Source: JAVJUS01 sp040220455 (GTDB lineage Bacteria; Pseudomonadota; Alphaproteobacteria; DSM-16000; Inquilinaceae). Taken from it: 17,996 nt of DNA. The notes under the pieces are model-generated. The model saw only the letters and a list, made by a program, of their open reading frames with translations. It was not told the DNA's origin and ran no database searches. A program made the translations under genes and the position numbers. Location: assembly GCA_040220455.1 (NCBI GenBank), contig JAVJUS010000028.1:1-17996 (forward strand), given 5' to 3'. Positions 12,151 to 17,996 of the stretch are shown here, one piece after another; position 1 is the stretch's first letter, and every line of letters begins with the position of its first letter.

Positions 12151-13800
12151 CTACGGGATCGGGGCCGGGCCGGTGAAGAAGATCCAGGTGATCACCGCGA
12201 AGAGCGGGACCAGGAAGACGATCGACCAGCCCATATAGGCGAAGAAGCCGGGCATCGGGACGCCGCGCTCCTGAGCGATCGAGCGGACCATGAAGTTCGG
12301 TGCGTTGCCGATATAGGTCACCGCCCCGAAGAACACCGCGCCGGCGGAGATCGCCAGCAGCGTGCGCTGGAGCGATCCCATCAGCTCCACCGGGTCGCCG
12401 CCGGCCGTGTTGAAGAACACGAGGTAAGTCAGTGCGTTGTCGAGGAAACTCGACAGGAACCCGGTCAGCCAGAAATACATCGGCTCGACCGGTCGGCCGT
12501 TCTGGCCGACCAGCGAGACGACCACGCCCAACGCCCCGTCCGTGCCGGCGCGCAGGATCGCGATGGCGGGGATGAGGGTCACGAAGATCGCCGCGAACAG
12601 CTTCGCGACCTCGACGATCGGGAACCACGAGAAGCCGTTGCGCCGCCGGCTCTCCGTCCGCGTCAGCCTGAGCGACAGCAGCGCCATGCCGATCAGGATC
12701 AGGTCGCGCGCCACGTTCTGGATCTCGACCGGCACGTGATAGATGACGACCGAGATGCCCGGCCGCCAGATGCCGCTGAGCAGCACGCCGCCGACGATCC
12801 CGCCCAGGAGCAGGACGTTGATCGTGCCCTCGACGCCGAACTTCTCGGTCGCCGCCGTCGAGGAATCGCTGCGCCCGAGGCCGCCTTCCCGCGTGTAGAG
12901 GACCGTATCCAGCACGAAGTAGATCGCCAGAAGCGCGAGCGACAGCAGCAGCATCGGCCCGAACATGTGAACCGTGGGCCAGAAGAAGTTCACACCCTTC
13001 AGGAAGCCCAGGAACAGCGGCGGGTCGCCCAGCGGCGTCAGCGAGCCGCCGATGTTCGCCACCAGGAAGATGAAGAACACGACGCTGTGGACCTTGAAGC
13101 GCCGGTTCTCGTTGGCCGCCAGCAGAGGACGAATCAGCAGCATCGCCGCGCCCGTCGTGCCCATCCAGCTGGCGATCATCGTGCCGATCAGCAGGATGCC
13201 CGTGTTGACCAGCGGCGTGCCCTCGGGCGCGCCGGTCACGCGCACGCCGCCGGCGACGATGAACAGCGACCCGAGCAGGATGATGAAGGGGATGTATTCG
13301 AGCAGGCCGACATGCAGCAGCTCGTAGAGCGCCAGGTTCCAGCCGTGCAGAACCGCGAACGGCGCGAGGAAGGCGACCGCCCAGAACGCCACCACCTTGC
13401 CGAAGTGGTGGTGCCAGAAATTCGGCAGCACGAGCGGCATCACCGCGATCGACAGCAGGACACCGACGAATGGGACGATCCAGACGAGCCCGAGCTCGGC
13501 GCCGTCGAGATGGGGCGCGCCGCCATGCCCGCCCTCGCCATGCCCGTCCCCGCCATGCCCGTCCCCGCCTTCCGCGCCGTGATCGCCGTCCGCGCTCTCG
13601 GCGGCGGGAATCGGCGTGTCCGGGGCGTCGGCGGCGGCCGGCGGGGCGAGCCCGGCCGGACTGCCGGCGACAGGCGCGGCGTCGGCCGACAGGGCCGAGG
13701 TCGCCCCGACGAGCACGGTGGCGACGAGCAGGGCGGCGACGACCAGGGCGACGGGGACGGGAACGAGACGCGGGAGGGCCGCCAGGCGGAGAAGGGCCAC
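12151..13800 (-). CDS. NhaD-like sodium/proton antiporter with His/Gly-rich leader
   Basis: A 549-residue inner-membrane protein of the ion-transporter superfamily (NhaD/CitMHS type). About eleven to thirteen hydrophobic segments are visible. Conserved pieces include MGTTGAAMLLIRPLL, ANIGGSLTPLGDPPLFLGF (the re-entrant-loop motif of this superfamily) and FLSSFLDNALTYLVFFN. It likely exchanges Na+ (or Li+) for H+; other ions of the superfamily cannot be excluded. The N-terminus is unusual: a hydrophobic leader (about 1-40), then an Ala/Pro-rich stretch and a segment rich in His, Gly and Asp (about 72-97) before the first conserved helix. The GTG at 13800-13798 is chosen because GGGGA lies about 8 nt upstream; a TTG at 13884 gives a longer version without that signal. 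It is divergent from the TRAP transporter genes. Confidence 0.85.
   Translation of the reverse strand: MALLRLAALPRLVPVPVALVVAALLVATVLVGATSALSADAAPVAGSPAGLAPPAAADAPDTPIPAAESADGDHGAEGGDGHGGDGHGEGGHGGAPHLDGAELGLVWIVPFVGVLLSIAVMPLVLPNFWHHHFGKVVAFWAVAFLAPFAVLHGWNLALYELLHVGLLEYIPFIILLGSLFIVAGGVRVTGAPEGTPLVNTGILLIGTMIASWMGTTGAAMLLIRPLLAANENRRFKVHSVVFFIFLVANIGGSLTPLGDPPLFLGFLKGVNFFWPTVHMFGPMLLLSLALLAIYFVLDTVLYTREGGLGRSDSSTAATEKFGVEGTINVLLLGGIVGGVLLSGIWRPGISVVIYHVPVEIQNVARDLILIGMALLSLRLTRTESRRRNGFSWFPIVEVAKLFAAIFVTLIPAIAILRAGTDGALGVVVSLVGQNGRPVEPMYFWLTGFLSSFLDNALTYLVFFNTAGGDPVELMGSLQRTLLAISAGAVFFGAVTYIGNAPNFMVRSIAQERGVPMPGFFAYMGWSIVFLVPLFAVITWIFFTGPAPIP
13521..13565 (-). repeat. Three 15-bp tandem units in the antiporter gene
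   Basis: On the plus strand the units are CGCCATGCCCGCCCT, CGCCATGCCCGTCCC and CGCCATGCCCGTCCC (13521-13535, 13536-13550, 13551-13565). On the coding strand they encode G-D-G-H-G, G-D-G-H-G and E-G-G-H-G, giving the His/Gly-rich segment. The in-frame period suggests expansion by replication slippage. Confidence 0.88.
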
Positions 13801-14045
13801 CGTTGCATCCCCGGTCGCGGCGGAAGGGATCGGGCGGGCTGAGCGGCGGTGCCGGAGTATGGCCGAACCGCTACGGGCCGCCAAGGCCGATTCTTGCGGC
13901 GGCGGTACGTCGGATCGCGCCGGCCGGGGTGGCCTCCGGCGCCACCATCGGTCATAGTGCGTTCGCGCCGGGCGTGTCCGCTCGCCGACGCCGTCGCCGG
14001 ACGGATGCGTACCGGGCGCCCAGAAACAGGGAGGACAACCGACTC

Positions 14046-15074
14046 ATGAGCATCATCCCCCGTGCCATCGCCGGCGGCGCCGCCGCGGCGGCTCTTCTCG
14101 TCTCGCTCGCCGCCGGTGGCCCCGCCGCCGCCCAGGACGAGCGATCCTATCTGCTGACCACCGCCGGCACCGGCGGAACCTACTATCCCGTCGGCGTCGC
14201 GCTGGCGACACTGGTCAAGGTCAAGCTGCAGCCCGACCACGGCATCGCGATGTCGGCGATCACCTCCGCCGGCTCGGGCGAGAACGTGAAGCTGCTGCGC
14301 GAGGACCAGGCGCAGTTCGCGATTCTCCAGGGCCTCTACGGCGCCTACGCCGCCAACGGCACCGGCCCGATCGCCGAGGACGGCCCGCAGGAAAACCTGC
14401 GCTCGGTCTCCATGCTCTGGCAGAACGTCGAGCACTTCACCCTGCGCGCGGACATGGTCGATACCGGCACGATCGACGACCTGATCGCCCAGGAGGGCGT
14501 CGGCTTCGCGATCGGCGCGCGCAACTCCGGCACCGAGGGCTCGAATCGGGCGATTCTCGGCGGACTCGGCGTCGAGAACCCGGACGAGTACTTCGATCTC
14601 GCGTTCCTGGGCTACACGCCCAGCGCCGAGGCCTTCCAGAACGGCACGATCGATTCCCTCAACCCGGCAGCCGGCCCGCCGGTCGGCGCGATGACCCAGC
14701 TCAAGGCCGCGGTCGGCGAGGAGGCCGTGATCCTGGAGTTCACCGAGGAGCAGGCGGCCCGCGCCAACGGCGACTTCGACGGGCTCTGGACGCTCTTCGA
14801 GATCCCGGCCGAGACCTATCCGGGCCAGGCGGAGCCGATCACCACGATCGCCCAGCCGAACTTCCTGGCCGTCAACGCCGATGTCGACGAGGACGCGGTC
14901 TACCGGATCACCAAGGCGGTCTACGAGAACCTGGGCTTCCTCAACAACATCCACCCGGCGACCGAGGCCATGTCGCTGGAGGCCGCGACGGCCGGCCTGC
15001 CGCTGAAGCTGCACCCGGGCGCGCTGCGCTACTACGAGGAGGCGGGCATCGACGTGCCGGACCGGCTGCGCTGA
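14046..15074 (+). CDS. TAXI-family TRAP transporter solute-binding protein
   Basis: A 342-residue periplasmic binding protein of the TAXI (TRAP-associated extracytoplasmic immunogenic) family. A signal peptide (hydrophobic about 7-29, cleavage near A-A-A-Q, residues 27-30) precedes the diagnostic GTGGTYYPVG (41-50). Further typical features are SGENVKLLREDQAQFAILQG, VGFAIGARNSGTEG and a C-terminal HPGALRYYEEAGI. It binds the substrate and presents it to the membrane component encoded next. The substrate is unknown; some TAXI proteins bind glutamate or other carboxylates. AGGGAGG at 14028-14034 is the ribosome binding site, 11 nt before the ATG. It lies 124 bp before the permease gene, with a strong hairpin between them, and is divergent from the antiporter gene. 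Confidence 0.93.
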   Translation: MSIIPRAIAGGAAAAALLVSLAAGGPAAAQDERSYLLTTAGTGGTYYPVGVALATLVKVKLQPDHGIAMSAITSAGSGENVKLLREDQAQFAILQGLYGAYAANGTGPIAEDGPQENLRSVSMLWQNVEHFTLRADMVDTGTIDDLIAQEGVGFAIGARNSGTEGSNRAILGGLGVENPDEYFDLAFLGYTPSAEAFQNGTIDSLNPAAGPPVGAMTQLKAAVGEEAVILEFTEEQAARANGDFDGLWTLFEIPAETYPGQAEPITTIAQPNFLAVNADVDEDAVYRITKAVYENLGFLNNIHPATEAMSLEAATAGLPLKLHPGALRYYEEAGIDVPDRLR

Positions 15075-15104
15075 GGCGCCGCCCCGGCCGACCGCCACGG
15101 TGAC

Positions 15105-15142
15105 GCACCCCCGCTCCGACCGCTCGGTCGGGGCGGGGGTGC
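15105..15142 (+). promoter_or_regulatory. Strong intercistronic hairpin between TRAP binding protein and permease
   Basis: Arms GCACCCCCGCTCCGACC (15105-15121) and GGTCGGGGCGGGGGTGC (15126-15142) pair over 17 bp, with one U-G wobble (15115-15132) and a GCTC loop. It lies 31 bp after the binding-protein stop and 57 bp before the permease start. It probably protects the upstream mRNA from 3' decay or causes partial termination, so that more binding protein than permease is made. No T-run follows. Confidence 0.7.
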
Positions 15143-15198
15143 CCCTCGGCGCGGCCCGTGACCCGCCGCCTCGTGCCGCCCCTCCCCCTGGAGCGCGG

Positions 15199-17346
15199 AT
15201 GACCGCTTCCGATCCGCCCGAATCCGGCGCCCCGCCCGGCTCGGACCCGACCAGCATGCCGGCGGCCGGCGCGTCGACGCGTCCGCTCGACGGCACCGTG
15301 GGCCGCGCCGTCTTCTGGATCGGCGTGGCCCTGTCGCTCGGGCATGTCTGGTACAACACCTTCGGGCTGATGTCCGAAGTGTGGCGCAACGCCCTGCATT
15401 TCGCCGGCTTCGGCGCGATGTGCGCGCTCGTCTTCCCGCTCGTCCCGGCCGAGGACCGCGGCCGCCGGCGGCTCTGGCTGGCGGTCGACATCGCGCTCGG
15501 CCTCGTCCTGCTGGCGGCGATCGTCTACATCCTCGCCAGCGAGCGCCAGCTCTCCAATCGCAGCTTCACCGATCCGGTTCTCGACACGGTGATGCTGTCG
15601 ATCCCGATCCTGCTGGCGATCGAGTTCACCCGCCGGACCACCGGCTGGATCATCCCGGTCCTGATCGTCCTGGCGATCAGCTATATCGCCTGGTGGGGAA
15701 AGTACCTGGGCGGCGCTCTGCACTTCCCCGGGCTGTCGACGGAGATCGTGCTGCTGCGCTCGATCTACGGCGAGGACGGGATGTTCGGCTCGATCGCCCG
15801 TATCTCCTCGTCCTTCGTCTTCATGTTCATCCTGTTCGGCGCCTTCCTGCTGCGCTCGGGCGCCGGGGACTTCATCATCGACCTGGCCCGGGCGCTGGCC
15901 GGGCGGATGGCGGGCGGGCCGGGCTTCGTCGCCGTGATCGGCTCGGCGCTGACCGGCACGATCTCGGGCTCCGCGGTGGCCAACACCGTCTCGACGGGCG
16001 TGATCACGATCCCGCTCATGAAGCGCTCGGGCTTCCCGGCCCGATTCGCGGCCGGGGTCGAGTCGGCGTCGTCGACCGGCGGCCAGCTCATGCCGCCGAT
16101 CATGGGCGCCGGCGCCTTCGTCATGGCCGAATACACGGGCGTTCCCTATCTCGAAATCGTTGCCGTCGCCTTCCTGCCGGCGCTCATGTACTTCCTGGGC
16201 GTTGCCTTCAATGTCCGCATCGTTGCCAAGCGCGAGGGCCTGCGGCCGACCGGGGAGAGCGGGCCCGCGCTGGGCATGGTGATGAAGCGCGGCGGCGTGG
16301 CCTTCCTGGTACCGATCGCGGTGCTGATCGGCCTGCTGATCATGGACTACACGCCGACCTATGCCGCCGGCATCGCGATCGTCGCGGTCGTGGTGTCGAG
16401 CTGGGTGACGCCCAACCGCATGGGACCGCGCGCCATTCTGGAAGCGCTGTCGCTGGGCGCGCGCAACATGGTGCTGACCGCCGTCCTGCTGGTCGCCGTG
16501 GGTCTGATCGTCAACGTCATCGCGACGAGCGGACTCGGCAACACCTTTTCGCTCATGGTCTCCGACTGGGCGGGCGGCAACCTGCTGATCGCCATGGTGC
16601 TGGTGGCGCTTGCATCGCTGGTGCTGGGCATGGGGCTGCCGGTGACGGCGGCCTATATCGTCCTGGCCGCGCTGTCGGCGCCGGCGCTGTTCGACATGAT
16701 CGCCCAGACCGCCATGGCGACGCGAATCGCCGCCGGCGAGGCGCCGCAGATGCTCCAGGCGGTCATGATGCTGGCCGCGCCGGACGCCGCGGCCCGGCTC
16801 GGCGAGCCGATGAGCCTGGAGGCGGCGCGCGCGCTGCTCGCCCAGGTGCCGCCGGAGATGGCGGGCCAGGTGCGCGACGCGCTGCTCAGCGAGCCGGCGC
16901 GGATCACGGCGCTGATCTCCGCCCACATGATCATCTTCTGGCTCAGCCAGGACAGCAACGTGACGCCGCCGGTCTGCCTGACCGCCTTCGCCGCCGCCGC
17001 GATCGCCGGCACCAAGCCGATGGCGACCGGCTTCGCCGCCTGGAAGATCGCCAAGACGCTCTACATCGTGCCGCTGCTCTTCGCCTACACGCCCTTCCTG
17101 TCGGGCGACCCGCTGACGGCGCTGGCCATCTTCGCCTTCGGCACGGCCGGGGTGTACGCGCTGATCGCCGCGCTGGAGGGGCATGCCGAGGCGCCGGTCC
17201 CGCACCTCCTGCGCCCGGTCCTCGTGGTCATCGGCGCGGCCCTGCTGTGGCCGGGCCAGCCCTGGCTCCACCTCGCCGGCGCGCTCGCGCTGGCGGTATT
17301 CCTGGTCGTCAACGTGCGCGCCGGCCGGCGGCTCGCCGCCGCCTGA
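15199..17346 (+). CDS. TAXI-type TRAP transporter fused permease (4TM + 12TM, DctQ-DctM-like)
   Basis: A 715-residue inner-membrane protein combining the small and large TRAP membrane subunits, as usual for TAXI systems. Several N-terminal helices (about 36-165) are followed by the DctM part. Typical wording: GSALTGTISGSAVANTVSTG (248-267), a GVESASSTGGQLMPPIMGAGAF stretch (286-307), VLGMGLPVTAAYIVLAAL (475-492) and WLSQDSNVTPPVCLTAF (581-597). It imports the bound solute, normally driven by Na+ or H+. The ATG at 15199 has GGAGCG 3 nt upstream; a GTG at 15100 would place the intercistronic hairpin inside the gene and add a low-complexity Pro/Arg-rich leader, so it is rejected. A stretch of about 70 mostly hydrophilic/helical residues (about 500-570) looks like an addition within the DctM part. 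Confidence 0.93.
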   Translation: MTASDPPESGAPPGSDPTSMPAAGASTRPLDGTVGRAVFWIGVALSLGHVWYNTFGLMSEVWRNALHFAGFGAMCALVFPLVPAEDRGRRRLWLAVDIALGLVLLAAIVYILASERQLSNRSFTDPVLDTVMLSIPILLAIEFTRRTTGWIIPVLIVLAISYIAWWGKYLGGALHFPGLSTEIVLLRSIYGEDGMFGSIARISSSFVFMFILFGAFLLRSGAGDFIIDLARALAGRMAGGPGFVAVIGSALTGTISGSAVANTVSTGVITIPLMKRSGFPARFAAGVESASSTGGQLMPPIMGAGAFVMAEYTGVPYLEIVAVAFLPALMYFLGVAFNVRIVAKREGLRPTGESGPALGMVMKRGGVAFLVPIAVLIGLLIMDYTPTYAAGIAIVAVVVSSWVTPNRMGPRAILEALSLGARNMVLTAVLLVAVGLIVNVIATSGLGNTFSLMVSDWAGGNLLIAMVLVALASLVLGMGLPVTAAYIVLAALSAPALFDMIAQTAMATRIAAGEAPQMLQAVMMLAAPDAAARLGEPMSLEAARALLAQVPPEMAGQVRDALLSEPARITALISAHMIIFWLSQDSNVTPPVCLTAFAAAAIAGTKPMATGFAAWKIAKTLYIVPLLFAYTPFLSGDPLTALAIFAFGTAGVYALIAALEGHAEAPVPHLLRPVLVVIGAALLWPGQPWLHLAGALALAVFLVVNVRAGRRLAAA

Positions 17347-17384
17347 CCGGCCGGGCGCGGTACACCCCCGTACGTGCGCACGGC

Positions 17385-17413
17385 TTGTGCCGCGGGGCCG
17401 TGGCCTCTAGCTT
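17385..17413 (+). promoter_or_regulatory. Putative promoter of the CoxG-like gene
   Basis: TTGTGC (17385-17390) and TAGCTT (17408-17413) are 17 nt apart, 44 bp before the ATG at 17458. A short palindrome CGTGCGCACG (17373-17382) lies just upstream of the -35 box. Match to consensus is moderate. Confidence 0.4.
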
Positions 17414-17457
17414 GACCGTCCGATCTCGGGCGGACTGCCCCAACGGGAGGCCAGACC

Positions 17458-17996
17458 ATGGAAATGAGCGGCGAATACCGGATCGGCGCCCCGCGCGAAA
17501 AGGTGTGGGAGGCGCTGAACGACCCGGAGGTCCTCAAGCAGTCGATTCCCGGCTGCGAGGAGGTCGAGAAGGTGTCCGACACCGAACTTGCCGCCAAGGT
17601 CACGGCCAAGGTCGGCCCGGTAAAGGCGAAGTTCCAGGGCCAGGTGACGCTCGGGAACCTGAATCCGCCGGAGAGCTACACGATCAGCGGCGAGGGCAAG
17701 GGCGGCGCGGCCGGCTTCGCCAAGGGCAGTGCCGACGTCAAGCTGGAGGCCGACGGCGACGAGACGATCATGCGCTACGACGTCAAGGCCAGCGTGGGCG
17801 GCAAGCTCGCCCAGCTCGGCGGGCGCCTGATCGACGGTACGGCCAAGAAGATGGCCGACGAGTTCTTCTCGAACTTCCGCGACATCGTCGGCCAGCCCAG
17901 CGCCCCCGCCCCGCACGAGGGCACCGTGACGGGCGCCGCCGAGGCGCCGGCACCCTCGCCCGCACCGGCCCCGGCCGCCGCGGCACCGTCGCCGGC
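17458..17996 (+). CDS. CoxG/SRPBCC family protein (carbon monoxide dehydrogenase subunit G-like), cut by window edge
   Basis: An open reading frame of about 179 codons that reaches the right edge without a stop. It starts at an ATG with GGGAGG 7 nt upstream (17445-17450). The START/SRPBCC domain covers about 1-145: M-E-M-S-G-E-Y-R-I, VWEALNDPEVLKQSIPGC (about 16-33), VTAKVGPVKAKFQGQVTL and a DETIMRYDVKASVGGKLAQLG stretch are classic CoxG wording. CoxG helps membrane anchoring or maturation of CO dehydrogenase or related molybdenum hydroxylases; many CoxG-like genes also lie outside cox clusters. After the domain comes an Ala/Pro-rich tail (A-P-A-P-S-P-A-P repeated), often seen before a C-terminal membrane anchor, which would lie beyond the window. 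It sits 111 bp after the TRAP permease on the same strand with its own likely promoter. Confidence 0.88.
   Translation, partial: MEMSGEYRIGAPREKVWEALNDPEVLKQSIPGCEEVEKVSDTELAAKVTAKVGPVKAKFQGQVTLGNLNPPESYTISGEGKGGAAGFAKGSADVKLEADGDETIMRYDVKASVGGKLAQLGGRLIDGTAKKMADEFFSNFRDIVGQPSAPAPHEGTVTGAAEAPAPSPAPAPAAAAPSP

Noticed and set aside
13521..13565. Short tandem repeats as a CRISPR array
   Set aside because: Units are 15 bp, directly adjacent with no spacers, and in frame within a gene.
12100..13842. A 580-codon plus-strand frame opposite the antiporter
   Set aside because: Charged low-complexity shadow; the opposite strand encodes conserved membrane helices.
13801..13884. TTG start at 13884 for the antiporter
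   Set aside because: The extra 28 residues are Arg-rich and resemble no signal peptide; the GTG at 13800 has a GGGGA at good distance and begins a hydrophobic leader.
15100..15198. GTG start at 15100 for the TRAP permease
   Set aside because: It would put the 17-bp hairpin into coding sequence and add a Pro/Arg-rich leader; the ATG at 15199 has its own GGAG.
13440..15491. A 683-codon minus-strand frame across the antiporter start, the divergent region and the TRAP genes
   Set aside because: It lies opposite the binding-protein gene and in the wrong frame of the antiporter, with low-complexity Arg/Gly/Val composition typical of shadow frames in GC-rich DNA.
14941..17271. A 776-codon minus-strand open frame opposite the TRAP permease
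   Set aside because: Composition dominated by Arg, Gln, Asp, His and Gly, no domain or membrane segment, and it is a mirror of the third-position GC bias of the clear permease gene.

Overview
The window is a GC-rich stretch from what looks like an alphaproteobacterium, probably of the Rhodospirillales/Kiloniellales type. This is inferred from strong G/C bias at third codon positions, an NDUFS4-type complex I accessory subunit (typical of Alphaproteobacteria and mitochondria), a TAXI-type TRAP transporter, a CoxG-like protein and alphaproteobacterial-style TPP riboswitch control. No ribosomal RNA or lineage marker is present, so the assignment is tentative.

Layout. Positions 1-47 (minus) hold the first codons of an IS110-type transposase running off the left edge. 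A 421-bp non-coding stretch follows, with a perfect 34-bp palindrome and a REP-like double hairpin. Positions 469-1922 (plus) carry an exported ADP-ribose/CDP-alcohol diphosphatase-like metallophosphoesterase and a small lipoprotein. Positions 1939-2885 (minus) hold a small Cys-containing hypothetical protein, tRNA-Arg(TCT), an NDUFS4 homologue and tRNA-Pro(TGG). Two tandem paralogous O-methyltransferases (2992-4434) and a small exported protein (4621-4938) are on plus. A DUF192 protein and a histone-deacetylase-family enzyme (4981-6736) are on minus.

Positions 6818-10392 are a complete thiamine-uptake locus: a promoter with a consensus -35 box, a TPP riboswitch, then thiB (TTG start), thiP and thiQ with tight or overlapping junctions. 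A LysE/RhtB exporter (minus) and a tandem-domain universal stress protein (plus) follow. Positions 12151-13800 (minus) encode an NhaD-like Na+/H+ antiporter with a His/Gly-rich N-terminal segment. It is divergent from a two-gene TAXI-TRAP system: binding protein 14046-15074 and fused permease 15199-17346, separated by a strong intercistronic hairpin. A CoxG/SRPBCC gene begins at 17458 and is cut by the right edge.

How the parts work together. thiBPQ imports thiamine or its phosphates and is shut off by cytosolic TPP. TRAP transporters are secondary carriers usually driven by a Na+ gradient, so the divergent antiporter could sustain that gradient. The rest is largely housekeeping: tRNAs, a complex I accessory protein, stress and export functions. 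I found no CRISPR array, prophage or clear defence system. The most unusual items are the IS110 edge with its palindromic flank, the riboswitch-TTG-start arrangement, the intercistronic TRAP hairpin, the His-rich antiporter leader and an extra segment in the TRAP permease.
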